This document shows, piece after piece, positions 41,390 through 53,804 of a DNA stretch of 64,000 bases (positions are counted from its first letter, which is position 1; each line of letters opens with the position of its first letter). The DNA comes from Bubalus kerabau (taxonomy: Eukaryota > Chordata > Mammalia > Artiodactyla > Bovidae), in assembly GCF_029407905.1 (NCBI RefSeq), contig NC_073624.1:6770501-6834500 (forward strand), given 5' to 3'. The notes beneath the pieces were generated by a model. That model saw only the letters and a program-made list of their open reading frames with translations, searched no databases and was not told the origin of the DNA. The position numbers were made by a program, and so were the translations under genes.

Positions 41390-42590
41390 AAGGTAAGGCT
41401 TCATGGAGGTGGTAGCATTTGCGTGAGACTTGAAAGAGACTTGAAAGAGGGTATGATTTCAGTCTGTAGGGAAGAGGGAAGGGCTTCCTGCTTTGGATAG
41501 GCAGACAGGCATACGGTGGGGACACGACTCGTTTGGTTTGGCAAAGAAGCAGGATGGGACACGTGAGAGAAGGCTGGAGAGGTGGCAGGGGCCAGACAAG
41601 GGCTTTGAGAATTTACTTAAATTCTGAAATCTCCTTGAGACCCACCGACAACCTTTGAGCCCGAGGTTTGGGGGAGGATAGGGTCAAAGCTGGCTTCTGG
41701 AAACTGTAATGAGTTTGCGGCAGGGAGGGGTGGGCTGGGAAGAGAGGCTGCCATCCAGAGGACCAGCTGGGAGTTGGAGAATCCACTGACTTGGCTGCTT
41801 TCTATTTCCCCGGCATCACACATGTGCCTTGGAGTTATCCTGTGAGCTCCTGGGGAGACGCAGACAGTGATGTGGAGCCTCACAGGGCGGGACTGCTTCC
41901 AGAAGGCTCTCACCTCGGGGCAGCCACGCCTGAGTCCCTGGAGGGAGGGAGGTGGAGTGGAGCGGACGCTAATGTCCACGCTTCCCACACCTGTGTCCCC
42001 GTGCTTTCCCCGTGGCCCGGGAGTTGTGACACTGTGTGGTTGAAGAGCAACAGCAGCATCTCCATCGAAGCCCAGCACACCAGGGCCACCTCCATGCCCC
42101 GCACGGCGGGGTGCAGCCAATGCGGTCCAAAGATCCGGGATTCTCGAGAATGACGCAGAGCCGCAACTTGGTAGCTGTGTGCCTTTGCGGGGGGGGGGCA
42201 TTTTGTAAGCAATTCTGGGCTTCAGTGTCTTCAGCTGTGAAGCGGGGGGCTACTTGGGTGTTGTGATGGGTCAAGGGTGAGGACACATACACGGAGCCCC
42301 AGGCATGGGGAACACGGGAGGCGCGGGAAGCCATGGCTGTTATCATGGCTGCAGATTTTCTCTACGGTTTGAAATCTTCGCAGGAAGCTGGGGTTTCAGG
42401 CTTAAAGTGAAGAGCGTGTCAACAGAACAGGACGGAACAAAGTCTTTTCCCAGCATGCCGCAGCATGCAGCACTGCTTTCCCGTGGAGCCCAACAGGGAC
42501 GGGGCTAAAAGTCTTGAGCTTTCAAGCAGAAATAATCCCGATGGAAAGGAACCTCCCTATTGTTCGCCTGTGATAAAGCCGTGCAGGGGC
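41390..42590. other. Intronic interval, mostly unique
   Basis: 41,390-41,620 reads like an old unassigned interspersed repeat (CATGGAGGTGGTAGCATTTG, TGAGACTTGAAAGAGACTTG). The rest is GC-rich unique sequence; CTTTCAAGCAGAAATAATCC near 42,510 is an AT-rich patch. No exon recognised. Confidence 0.4.
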
Positions 42591-42594
42591 TGCG

Positions 42595-42960
42595 CAGCCC
42601 GACCCGCCTGGTTTCAGATTTCGTCTCTGCCTTGTGACTCAGTTTCCTTATCTTCGGAATGAGGTAATAATAGTATCCACCTCATGGAGCTTTGGTGAGG
42701 ATTAAGCAAGTTAACGAAGGTGAAGCGCTTAGAACACGCCTTTGTCACTACTATTGTTAGATCGTTTCATCTTCAGTTTAACACTTTGCCAGGCTGCAAG
42801 TGACTCAGAGGGGGCTCTGGGGCCAGAAGGCTGAGTTCAGACGAGCTCTGCGGCTTGCTAGCTGTGTGACCTCGGGCAAGTTTCTTAACCTCTCTGTGTG
42901 TCCCACTTCCTGCTCTGCACTGTGAAGATGGCAATCCCTGCCTCATAAGGTTTGGGGGTG
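42595..42960 (+). repeat. Two MIR relics in tandem
   Basis: First (42,595-42,760): GACTCAGTTTCCTTATCTTC, AATGAGGTAATAATAGTATC, GGATTAAGCAAGTTAACGAA. Second (42,815-42,960): GGCTTGCTAGCTGTGTGACC, GGGCAAGTTTCTTAACCTCT. Confidence 0.85.
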
Positions 42961-43499
42961 GGAGGAGTGACGGAGGTTGCCGTAAGGGACCCGAGGCAGG
43001 CAGACCACTCGGCCCTTCTTCCCACCCGTTCTGATTTGAAGAAATAAGACTCAGGGCCATCAGATAATTTGCTGAAGGACACATGTCAGTAACACCAGGC
43101 TAGGCCCCCAGCTCAGCGCCCTGTGCTGGTCCACCATGCCAGGGACTTCCCAGGGAGACTTGAGCCACGGGTGGCAGGAGTGGGGAGTGGGCTGAAGGGT
43201 GATCTGTCCTGTGTGTGATAGGGGCCTCCCGTTGCTTAGCTGCGTCTCCTCCGGTGTTCTGAGTACGCTGATGTCCAGCTCCTGCCGCTTGGTGGGCAGG
43301 CCTTGGTCTTTCAGGTGTGGATCTGAGGGTCCAATGCCTGCAAACTGCCCAGGCTCCAGGGATTTACAGTGTTACTTTGGGGAGAGGCTGGTGCCCACCC
43401 TGCTGTGTCCCCTCCCATCTCTTTCCCCGTCTGCCTGCACACTTTGGGGCACACCAACTGTCTGTGTCCGTCCATCTTTCCTGTGTTTACCGAGTGCTG

Positions 43500-43650
43500 G
43501 GAAACCTGGTGGTTAAGAGTGCAACCTCTAAAGACCCGGGTTCCAATCCCAGCTTGGCCTCTTCTGAGCGGTGTGACTTGGGACAAGCCATAGAGCTCTC
43601 TGTGTCTCAATGGTTGTAAAGTGGAGATGGGAACAGTACCAACCTCATCG
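43500..43650 (+). repeat. MIR SINE relic
   Basis: Sense MIR: CCTGGTGGTTAAGAGTGCAA, CCCGGGTTCCAATCCCAGCT, GTGTGACTTGGGACAAGCCA. Confidence 0.82.
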
Positions 43651-44639
43651 TGTCGCTGCAAACCCACAGTGCCTGTTCCCAGTGAGCCTGGATTCTTCTG
43701 GGCTGGGGATCCATTTCTAATGGGATCGTTGTTACGGTGATGGTGCCTGGCCCTGCCTTGGAATGCCGGAGACCCGAGGGAAGCAGAGGGGGCTCATGGT
43801 CCTGTGGGAGAGAATGGATGTGAGCACAGACAGCCCAGTGCGACCAGCAGGGGCCAAGGAGGAGGCCACCACTTAGGCCCTGGGGGAATGAGGGCGAGGG
43901 CAGGATTGAGGGGTAGATCTCCGGGTCAGAGGTCACTGGGAGACCCCATGAAACCAAGTGTCCCAGATACAAGGCCCTGTAGATCCCACCCCTGCCCACC
44001 TCTGCACCCCCATCTCTGGTTCCCATGGCCCTGCAGGGCACACAGTTCTCCTGGGAACTGCAGTGGCTGTCTGCACGTGGCTCCGTTTTGGGATCCCCCG
44101 ACTATCTATCTGGAGCCGTCCCCACCCCCTGCGCCTCCCTGCATGCCCTGCCCTTGCCTGGGAAAGACCTGTCTGAGGTCTGCGTTCCCTCCATCAGGGC
44201 CCGCAGCCTCACACACAGAGCAGGTGCTCTGTGTGGAAGGAAGGCGTGCCCATAGAGGTTCTGGCCACCCCTGCTGTTTGCGCTCTGCGTGGGGAAAGTG
44301 CCTGGCTGGGGACAGGCTCTGCAGGATGCCGGTGAAGGGGGGGTGGTTCCCCCACTTCCGGTAAGCAGAGGCTTTTTTTGGTAAGTCCTCTCCTGGAGGC
44401 CTGCGAGCAGGAGTTCCAGGAGGCCTCCGCCTTCCTCTCCAGTTAGCAGGAGGCCCCTCCCAAGAGGAAGGAGAGCTGGGGCCCACTGAAGGATAAAGGT
44501 GCGGGCGGGCGGTACGTGTGCTCGAGAGCGAGCCAGGGAGCCAGAGGAAGGACATCCGCCTGCCGCTGAAGGCGCCGCACCCGGCTCACTTCGCCACAAG
44601 TCACTGATACGCCGGGCAGGGCCAGTCTCCTCAATCAAT

Positions 44640-44860
44640 CCGTGCTGACAGATGGTAGCGGAATCACTGACCTAGAGGCAGAAGCTCCATTTGTAATCCC
44701 GGAGTGGCTCAGGCGCCTGGAGGAGGGCAGAGGAGTTTGTAATAAAGGGAGTGACACGGGGTTTCCAAAAGCCATCTCGGAGCTGGAGGAGGAGGGAAAG
44801 GATTAATTTTGCTTCTGGAATTGAAACCACTGATTCAATTCAATAAGTATTTTTCGAGGG
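44640..44860. promoter_or_regulatory. Repeat-free block with GATTA and CAATTC motifs
   Basis: Contains GGAAAGGATTAATTTTGCTT and GATTCAATTCAATAAG with spaced GTAAT cores (TTTGTAATCCCGG, GTTTGTAATAAAGGG). No repeat family and no splice-flanked frame recognised. Candidate intronic regulatory element only. Confidence 0.25.
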
Positions 44861-45089
44861 GACTAGGTTAGACGAGAGAGGGGGAGAAAAAGAAAAAAAA
44901 AACCCAACCAATCTACTGTTCTTCAAGTGTGGTAGGAAAAACAGGATTCTCACAGATGAGACAGTGAGAGAACAATGGAAGACGCTAATGTGATCAAAGA
45001 CGCCCCCAGTTAATTGTGCTCCGGCCACTATGGGGTCTTGACCGGTAACTGGCTGGCTCTCTGAACCTGTCTGCTTGTCTGTCCACATC

Positions 45090-45255
45090 ATAGAACTGTT
45101 GCTATTGCTAATGTGTGCCTGGTACTGTACTGAATTCTTTACGCATCTCTTTAGATTCCCATAATACCTTATGAGTGAGGTCACATTATCCCCATTTTAT
45201 CAAGGTTCAGAGAGGTGAAGTGACTAGTCCAAGGCCACACAGCCCAAGCCTGTCT
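45090..45255 (-). repeat. MIR SINE relic
   Basis: Antisense MIR: GTGTGCCTGGTACTGTACTG, CCCCATTTTATCAAGGTTCA, GAGAGGTGAAGTGACTAGTC, AAGGCCACACAGCCC. Confidence 0.88.
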
Positions 45256-46569
45256 GTTGGTCATAATGGCCACACATGTTCTCTTTCCAGATGATACTGG
45301 AAGGAAAAGTGATAGGCTACTAAGGGGAAGATGTCCAGGCTGGCCCGGCCTGAGGACTGGGGAAGTTTCCAGGTCAGAGGTTAGCTAGCCCTGTTCCAGC
45401 AGGGTCCAAAGTGGCGGGGGAGGGGGCTGTAGGGTCAGTCTCAGGACAGGAGGCAGGAACAAACAAAAGCCTGGACTTCAGTTACCTGTCTGCATTCCTT
45501 CCCTTCTGAATGAGGCTTTGCATGGCTTGTTGCCATCCCTTTCATGTTCTGGTCCCTCAGTCTGAGACCCAAAGGGGCTGAGGAAGAAGGGGCAGGAAGG
45601 GGAGAAGGATGAGGGCAGGAGACTTAGGAAATGGGCTTCCCTTTTCTTCACGAATTCCCTCAAGAAATTGAGGGAGCTCCCAACACCAAATGGGAGCTCT
45701 CACACATCTTTCTGTGTTTGTCCAGAAAACATGGGTCTGTGCTAAGAGTTCCCTCTTTCCCTCTGTAGCTCTGACTCAAACAAAAGCCAGCACTGGTCTT
45801 TTACGTCTTGGTGCCAAAGAATTTGAAAATGAAACTCACAGAACAATGGGAACAGCCAGAGGGCAGGGCTTGGCGGCCTGTTAAGCTCTACCCCGGAAGA
45901 GACCAGCACCCCAATAGCTCTGACCCACATTGGAGCCAGCCCCCACTTTGTATGATTGGACAGAAGCCAGGAGAAATCACGGCCTTCCCAGCCACATCCT
46001 CCTGGGGTGCCAGCAGCAACTCAGGCCCTGCTTTGGATCCTTTTGCTGGCAGCAGGTGTTGCCACAGCCAGAGTCCTCTTCTGGTGGCCCAGGGCAAGAC
46101 AAAGCTAATGCCCCTGTCTAGGTGGGGTGAGAGGTGAAAGAGCAGAGCCAGGCCCTGGGGAGCTGTGGACCTCAAATACACTGAAACTGCACCCCAGGCC
46201 ACACCTGCTTCCTATCAGCCTCCACCTGCTGCCCACTTCTTCCAATTCCAGTTTACTTTCAAGTCAGGTTGCTCCAGGAAAGGAAGCCACATATACTCCC
46301 TTAACATCTAGGGCAGATGGGGGCCTAATTTAGAATTAGCAGTTTTAGTCAACGTTAGGGACATCTAGTCCACATGCTCCTCCTTCCCACTGTACCAACC
46401 AGAAACAGGCCTAGAGTGGGGAGAGAATTTGACCAGGTTTCTGGGTGAGCGAGAGAGGGGATCACAAGCACTCCAAACACAACCGACCCTCACTGGTCAT
46501 CTCACTGGTGATCACAGTGGGTCACACAGCAGAAACATCTCCTGTTGTTTTACCAACTGAAATTTTCTT

Positions 46570-46591
46570 AAAAAAAAAAAAAAAAAAAAAA
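46570..46591 (+). repeat. Poly-A run of 22
   Basis: A homopolymer of 22 A without a recognisable retrotransposon in front of it; probably slippage-grown. Confidence 0.9.
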
Positions 46592-47453
46592 GTCAACCAT
46601 TCCTTTGCTCCATAAAACGTACATGAGATTTGCAAAAGAAGGCTGGGAACGGCCCGAGGCCTTGGCGCCACAAATCCTCCACCTCATCTCCAAATTAATT
46701 CTGGACCCTGGGTCCAGCCAGTCAGGCGTGGCAGCTTTTTTTTTTAGGCTGCCTCAGGCAAAGGCAACTGGCATTTGGTGAGCATCTATTTTACAGGCGA
46801 GGTTGGTGGGCCTCCTCATCCTTGCTTTTATTGCGGAGGAAACTGAGTCCCAAGAGGGCCCAAGTCATTCATCCAAGGACACGCGGCGCCAAGGGGTGGA
46901 GGGCGGTTAGGGAAGTAGGCCTGCAGGCCCGCAGGGCGCTAGGGCGGGCAGGAGCCGGCCCCCCTAAGCCAGGTTACAGGGTGAGAGAGCGGGGCCCCTG
47001 GCCCCGCGCGGGTGGGGCTCCCCACGCGGGGCCAAAGGCGCGATCCTGGTTTTGGCGGCTCCGAGGGAACTCCAGAAATCGCAAGGAGAGATTCCGGGCC
47101 ACCAACTCCCCAGAAAGTTGGATCGCGGCCACTCCCAGGACGACCGGGATCTGCGGGCCAAGATGGCACTGGGTGAGCGGCGAGACACGCGCGCCGCACC
47201 CCGCAGCTGCTGAGGGGGACCAGCCGCCGCCTCAGCGCGACCCCGGCCGCTGGGCGGGCGTGGAGGGGCGCGGGGAGGTCTCCGGCCAGGCGCGCGCAGG
47301 CCTCGGCGCGGCCGCACGCGGGTGGGCACGCGCGCGCCCGCCGGCCCCGCCCCCCGGCGCCCCGCCCCCGCCGCGCGCCCCGCCCCCGCCGCGCGCCCCA
47401 CTCCCGCCCGCCCGCGCGCGCCGCGGCTCCGAGCCCCGCGATTGGCCGTCCGG

Positions 47454-47465
47454 CGTCACCTGACG
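47454..47465 (+). promoter_or_regulatory. CRE half-site inverted repeat plus ETS-like site
   Basis: CGTCACCTGACG is a perfect inverted repeat of the CRE half-site CGTCA with a 2-bp spacer. It is followed 6-20 bp later by TTTCCTGT, an ETS core on the opposite strand, and preceded by ATTGG at 47,441. The three elements are packed in about 40 bp immediately before the probable start of exon 1b. Promoter 1 also carries ATF-like sites. Confidence 0.45.
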
Positions 47466-47474
47466 CTCTGTTAT

Positions 47475-47799
47475 TTCCTGTGTGTTGGGAGAATGGAGAG
47501 AAAAAACCCCGAGCCGAGCGGCTTTCGGCCCCTGCGAGGCGGCCGCGGCCTCCGCCGGGGGAGCCCGCCCTGAGGCGCGCCCGACCGGGGAGCGAGCGAG
47601 CGCGCGGGAGCGCGCGGGCCGGAGCGAGCGTCGAGGGGCCGCGGCCCCCCGGCCCGCCCCGCCGCCGGCCCCGGGCGCCCGAGCTGGAGGCGGCGGAGGC
47701 TTCCCCCACCCCCACCCCGCGCAGCGCCGTCCGCCGCCGCCGCTCCTTCCCCTCCCGCCCCCGGCTGAGGCCGAGGGACCGGGCGGGGGGCTCCCGCAG
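47475..47799 (+). other. Probable non-coding exon 1b of promoter 2
   Basis: Defined on the right by a donor, CTCCCGCAG/gtaacc (intron from 47,800), and on the left only approximately by the CRE/ETS cluster. The first ATG (47,493) opens a 26-codon frame closed within the exon, so the exon looks like a 5' UTR. The frame that would continue into the exon at 61,415 (two bases AG left over at the donor) is open through the exon but contains no ATG, only GTG. A transcript joining exon 1b to that exon would therefore start translation further downstream, without the signal peptide, or from a near-cognate codon. Alternatively exon 1b belongs to a different plus-strand gene whose next exon lies beyond 64 kb. 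Confidence 0.55.
47493..47573 (+). other. Upstream open reading frame in exon 1b
   Basis: ATG GAG AGA begins a 26-codon frame ending at TGA 47,571-47,573, wholly inside exon 1b. The start context has G at -3 and G at +4, so it is moderately strong. The peptide is basic and low in complexity and resembles no domain. A uORF this close to the cap would be expected to damp translation of the main frame. Confidence 0.45.
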
Positions 47800-48599
47800 G
47801 TAACCGCCGCCTGCGCCTGAGGGGGAGGGGCCGGGGTCAGGGGCTGAGGGGCTTGTTGGGGGGGCCAGGCCGGGTGTCTTGGCCTCAGGGGCTGGGGGCA
47901 GACAGAGGTCCTTGCCCGGCCCGACCTGAGAGTGCGCCGAGCCCCCCGGACTCCGAGGCCAGGACTCGGGGTGCTCAGGGGCCGGCCCGACCCGACCCGG
48001 GAGTGCAGAGAGGAGCGGCCTGCCTTGGCCTCGGGGCGCTGAGGGGAAAGGGCCCGGCCTGGCATCATCAGGGCGCTGAGACGGGGGTGGGGGGTGGGGG
48101 TCTTGGTCTGACCGGGCTTGGGCACCGGTCCTGGCCTGAGGTTGCCTGGAGAACGGTACCTGCTCGTTGCGCCCTCGGGTGCACCGGCGGCGGATGTGAG
48201 CGGGCGGCGCCCAAGGGGTCGGCGGGGTCAGCGCCGCCCGCCCCGGGTTGGGGGGTGCCCCCTGGCAGCCCTGGGTATATCCCGCAGCTCTCGCCGCTTT
48301 GCTGGGGGCGAGGCAGGCGGGCAGGCGGAGGGCCGGGCTTGGGGAGGGGCCGGCCGGGCTCCCGCGGGCGGGAGCGTAGCTGGGGAGCCGTCGCGCGCCC
48401 CTGCCGCGGGGAGGGCAGAGGGCCCGCTTCTTGCCATGTGAACACCTGAAGCCATGTGGACGCGGCTGCTTCTCGCCTGTTGGGGGCGGAGGGCAGGTAC
48501 CGGCTGGCCGGGCTCAAGGTCCCGGGCCCCCCCGGGGGCGGAGAGCCGAGCGCGGGATACCCTTCCTGCGTGGGGTTTTTCTCCCCCGCCGCGGTGAGC

Positions 48600-51500
48600 A
48601 GGGCTGTGGGTGTTGGAGCCGGTGGTCCCCAGTGTGCGAGCGGACGGCTCGTTTTTTTTAGGGGGGGGGTGTGCCTGGCGCTCTAGGCTTCTGATCTTTT
48701 TGGGGACGGTGGGGAGTGGTGGTGGAAAGAGAGCGGCCGGTCCGGCCCAGCCCGCTCTGGCAGAGGATGGAGGTGGAATGTCTCCCGTGCGCCGGGATGG
48801 GAGTGGATTTTAGTGAGTTGAGGGGCGCGGGGCGGGGGTGTGGGGAGGCGGCGCAGAGGAGCGGCCGCCTTCCTGGGCCTGTGGGTGGGGTTATTGTCTG
48901 TCTGTATTTGTGGTTGTGGACACTAGCCCTGTCTGCATCCCTTTAGTTTGCCCTTAGGGGACAGATCAAAATTAGGATACCCCGCGCCCCCCCCCCCCCC
49001 GCGAAGATTAGATGTCTCTGATAACTTCTGTAAAATGGATGGAATTTTCGAGCTGTTACCTAACAGGCAGATCTTTGAATGATAATCGGACCCTTCTGTT
49101 AACAGCCTCAGTGAGGAGTTAAAGGGAGGATCCTCAGTTAAGACCCTCAGTGAGGCTCTTAAAGGGAGTGGCAGCTGGCTGAAGTGGGAAACTGCCCTGA
49201 ACGAAGACCCAGGAATCTACTTCCAGCTTTGCCACCAAGTAAACTATAACCCTGGCCAAGTCACCTACCTCCCCAACGCTTCAATTTTGTCTGGTTCAAT
49301 AAAGGCTCCTTTCTAGGTCAAACGTTACGGGGCTTTTAGGTAGTTCCTCCTGTCTTGTGGTTTTGGTTTAGGGGTAGGTGACTTTCTGAGAGATGCATGC
49401 AGACTGTTCCTTACCTGGCTTGTAAAAGCCTGTCTCATCTGTTAGTTTTCAGCCTCTATTCTGACAGAGTGAACGACTTGGTCAGGGTGCAGTTTTCCCT
49501 TAAATTTTAGATGCTGTTCTGTGCTTCTCAGAAAGTATATTCTAGCCTGGGCTGAATGTGCCTTGTATTTTTTTCTGTCTTTGCAAGAAGGAGTTATCAG
49601 GGAAAAGGTTTTTCAGTCATCATCTGACTACTTGGAGTTGTGGATAATGTGTATTTGATTCTGTGTGTGTTGGTTAGCTTCAAGGAGATCCAAGATCTTT
49701 CTATGCAGAGTATTATGAAGGGATCTTATTTAAAGTTCCTTCCAGGGATATTTGGCTAACTTTCTAAATTTCCAGCTTTAGTATTCTCAGAGAAGGAATA
49801 AAGTGGAATTCTATAACATCTCCTGTGAAGTGGCATGCTAGTGGAATTAACTATCACCTCAGGGTGCACTAATTATTTGCATCCCCAGTTTATTCCTTAA
49901 TGGTAGCTGGATGCTTCCTCTCAGATGCTGAAGAACCCCAATTAATTTCACAGATTTTATGGTGTGTGAGGGCCTTAGGCCATGCCTTTGACTGGCTAGG
50001 CCTTCTGGACCAACCTCAGAGGTTGGTCTTGTTTGTCTTAAATTTCCAGTATTGGAATTCTTGAAGAACATGTGCCTAATGTGTGACATGTCTTTCTTAG
50101 ACCACTTTTTAATTCTTCCTGTGCACACATTTCAAAAAGGGTCACAGCTTTTGGAGGTATGCTCATAATGCTCACCTTGGAGATGGATTGGTAGACTTTT
50201 CCTTGTCTGTTGACATCAGGCCTGTCACATAGGTAGACGCTTTTATATGGCTGTGCAGATTGACTATTTGGAGTTTTCCAAAATAAACAATTTATGTTGG
50301 TATTTGAATTATGACCTTGCTTTGTGTGGGCTTTTAAAAACCTTGCAGTTACTTAAATTGTAAACAGTTACCTACTCACATAAATTTACATTTTTGTTGT
50401 AACTTAAGAGGGAAAAGTTATAAAACTTAAGGAGGAAACGTTTATTTGTGTGTACGTTTGTGAGAGAAGGCTGCCAAGGCGGTAAGATGTCAGGAGATAA
50501 GGATTTTAGATTTTGTAACCTTTTTTTTTTTTTTAACCTTCATAAAGTGTAGTGGAATGTAGCTCAAGAAATTAGAGTTGGACTTCTTCTAAGTTCAACC
50601 TTCTCTTTCTAAGGAGAGAAAGGATGCTAGAGCATTTGTTTTGAAAAACAAAACCAGAAATACCCCAGTATGTTCTGTCTAAGGCTTTTTAACTTATCTT
50701 TCAAAATCCACCCAGCAGACCTGAGAGATGTATCACCTCTTCTTTTCCTGAGAGGTCAAGGAGCTGATGAGGGTCAGGGTTTGGTTGTGACTGTCCCCCG
50801 ACTCCAAAGCCTTTGTTAGGTCCGCTACAGCTCGCTGCCAGCTCAAGAAACAAATCAGCTAGTGGGTTGGCTCTGGAGTCCAAATTTACTGCTGTGTTTC
50901 CCTTCTTCATCTTTTCCTTTTTTTTTTAATTTAAAAGTTATAATGATTTGAAACCTGGACTCAGGAAGGCTGTGCCTTGTGATTTAGTGATGCCTGCAAG
51001 TTTTCTAAATCTCACTTTCCTCATACTTGGCCAGTTTTGCCAGTGCCCCTGAGATTTAATCAAAAAAGTTTCTCTTTCATACCCAGTTCTGCCATTCTGT
51101 CTTGAGCTGAAAACTTCTGTCAGCTCAAAGAGTGACGCAGTATATAAGAGGCTGTCTCCCTTCCTGTCTGTGTAACTGGTTTACAATGTACAGGAATCAT
51201 TATCTGGTGCCTGTTCTCATTTTGGCCAGATGGGATTCACAATGTACATTTATAAAAGACAGCCCTTCCCCAGTATGCCTTCAGCTCTCTTCCTCATGGG
51301 GGCTTGTGTTCAAGACACCTTGGTGATCGTTAGATCTGTCTGGGGCTTTTGACTGTGTGCCTTCATTTCCATTTTGTGGAGATAAAAGTAACAAAATAAA
51401 GGGGAACAGCATAATGCTATTTATATTGGACCAGAACTGTACACATAAAAGTCATACATTTGAAATATAATGAAATCAAGCCTTTCATAAAGCGTAATTT

Positions 51501-52424
51501 GGTCACATTGCATTTAGATTGAATAGGTTTTTTTTTTATTATTAGGTTTGAAGGTCGTCTTAATACCTATGGTACATGCAGTATGAGTGGGAAGATTCTC
51601 ATGGTGACAAACATGATCAGTACTTTCTGCATTAGAGTTGTATTTACTTTGTAGGTAATGTGCATGGCCCAGCAGGAAGATGAACCATAAAGTGACTTAT
51701 TGGTGTATCTGTGGCTTGTTATCTGATGCTTCATTGTGGGAAAGTTAAGAAAGAGAAAACATTAGCTACAGGGGAAAATATCCTTACTGCAGTCTGCATA
51801 TGTAAGCTGTTCTGTGGGAAAGGGTGGAAGTTATTGCAACAGTTGAATATCAGCCTGATTGGAAGATTGTTTTCTGTGTGTTTGACCAACACATCCCTAA
51901 ACATGGATTAAGGTTCTCTCTGTTCTAATTTTCATTGACAAGCATTTGTAAGCACTGTTCTAAAACATGGAAGGCGCAGTGGTGGGCAAGCTAGAGAAGG
52001 AGCCTGCTCTGGAGACGGTCTGTTGACAGGGAGTGAGCATGTCTGGCAGTGAACATAGTGATGAAGAGAATAAAAGGGCAACGCGGTAGTGGCTCAAGGG
52101 AAGCCGCTCAGCGCAGCCATGAAGGTGTGCCCTCTTCTGGGGAGTGCTCTGCTGGGAGGGCGGTCAGACTGGACCTGTGGCATGGGTGAAAGTGGCATTA
52201 AGCAAAGTAGATGATTTGCTTTAGTCCTGAACATCTTGAGAAGTTAATCCAAAGAATAGAAGTGGGTGGGTTGAAGTCTTCCCTCTATTTGTATCTCTGC
52301 TTTGTGAATGGGGACCTGGGTCAAGAGAACTTGAGAGGGATTATTAGTGGTACTTTATAAAGGGCAAGAAAGGAAAATGTGTGTGCTTTATTGAAATTGT
52401 TCTGATAAAACCCAGAAATGTGGA
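48600..52424. other. Intron after exon 1b without young repeats
   Basis: Beyond the CpG shore the DNA becomes AT-rich and shows no Bov-tA, Bov-A2 or BovB copy. A C run lies near 48,987-49,002. A segment around 51,960-52,130 (GGAAGGCGCAGTGGTGGGCA, TGATGAAGAGAATAAAAGGG) resembles an old interspersed repeat not assigned here. No coding exon recognised. Confidence 0.45.
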
Positions 52425-52427
52425 GGG

Positions 52428-52553
52428 AATTCCCCTGGTGGTCCAGCGGCTAGGGCTTTGCTCTCTACTGCAGGGGGTGTGGGTTCAAACGAAGATCCTG
52501 CAAAAGCCGTGCACGGTGCCCCCAGCCCCTCAAAAGAAAAAAGCAAAACCGCT
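52428..52553 (+). repeat. CHR-type tRNA-Glu SINE
   Basis: Sense copy: GGAATTCCCCTGGTGGTCCA, GCTAGGGCTTTGCTCTCTAC, B-box variant GGTTCAAAC, and an AAAAGAAAAAAG-rich tail. Same family as 24,316 and 58,013. Confidence 0.88.
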
Positions 52554-53804
52554 GAGATGTGTTGTTACATTGATGAGTGCTGGGTATTATTAGAAACATC
52601 ATTTAATTATGTTTATGTTTCTCTGTTGAGAAGTTGGATTGCAGTGTTAACAGTCATTGTACTTGGTTAAAAGTTCAACTGAAGCTAGCAAAAATTAGTG
52701 ATATCTGAATGTAGGACACTCTGCTAGGTATTGCTTCAAAGAGAAGATCCCAAGTGACCTTGGGTGGGATAGCGGGGTGGAGGAAGCAGGGGTATCTGAG
52801 AGTGGGGACTGGCGGGAGAGGAGACAGCGCAGTCAGAGGCTTTGTTGTCCACGGCCGGGAGGCTCCGCCCTCCGCACTTTTGCCAGCCAGCCAGTGGCAC
52901 CCAGATACCTGCACCCACCCTCTCTGTGCTCTCTGGTAGTTATCTAGAGAGATGAAAGAAATCGTCTCGTCTAGCACTTTACAACCTTTTTACGGCTCAG
53001 GGAAGGGGCCAGGGAGGTGGTGACCTGCCCATAGTTAACGTAGCTTTACATTGACAGTCAAGGCTAGGACCCTGTTCTTTGCCAGCAAGGCTGGTGTTCT
53101 TTCCACTGTAGCCCATGCTCTGAACAGAGGGTTGGTCGTTAACATTCGCTCCTGAGTAGAAAAAGAAAGGCCGCCTTGGGTTGCTAATGTACTCATTTAG
53201 GGGAAAGCCTGTGTAGTTCCAGTCTTAAGAAGTCAGGGAGAAGACACACATCAACCTGGGAAGCAGAGTATGGACAAAGAGAATTGTGCTGCTCTTTTTT
53301 TGCACATATATATATAGTGTCGGTTTCTTTGGGCCCACCAAGACATAATCTCACCCTCATTTTATCTTGGTCTGGAATGGATGACATGGAGAAGTTCTGC
53401 CGCATTTAGCATTAGTTGTGAAGTTCACGCTTGGCCCTTTAGATGTAGGGAGAAATTTCTGATACGTGGCTAAAAATGAGTTCTAGAATTCAAAAGAGGT
53501 AAGGCCCTGACAGTCCTAAGGTTTTCACCTCTCGACCTCAGTTTCAGGGAAGATTTCACTTTTATGTTTGGAAGCACCCTAAGCTAAAGTGTTCCTTTGG
53601 GAGCCTGGAGATCATCCACGGCGCCTGATCAGAGTGGGGGTTCTTGAGCAGGACTATGTTCCTGGGCGCTTGCCTGCCTTAGTGCTCAGGTGGGTCAGTT
53701 GCCTGGGGGCAGGTTTTGTGTCCCTTTTGCAGTAATGTGCAAGGGTGTTCTTGCTGTAGGAAGTCTATGTGATGGGCAGACGAGTGTGAAGGAGAACGTG
53801 TGGC

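Larger units (their letters stand above)
46850..48650 (+). promoter_or_regulatory. CpG-island promoter 2 (larger island)
   Basis: Very high GC with dense CpG from about 46,870, peaking at 47,200-47,800 and fading after 48,600. The centre holds repeated GC boxes (CCCCGCCCC types near 47,345-47,400), an inverted CCAAT box (ATTGG at 47,441-47,445), the inverted repeat CGTCA-cc-TGACG and an ETS-like TTTCCTGT, followed by a GT donor at 47,800. There is no TATA box. This is a strong constitutive-type promoter. It lies about 14.5 kb below promoter 1 and about 13.6 kb above the coding exon, so it may be an alternative promoter of that gene. Confidence 0.85.

Noticed and set aside
47480..47803. Frame in phase with the exon at 61,415 through exon 1b, beginning at GTG
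   Set aside because: No ATG in this frame and a low-complexity basic product; kept only as a remote non-AUG possibility, not annotated as coding.
46939..48125. Long minus-strand frames (258 and 297 codons) over promoter 2
   Set aside because: Same artefact: low-complexity Arg/Ala/Gly/Pro products from a GC-rich island.
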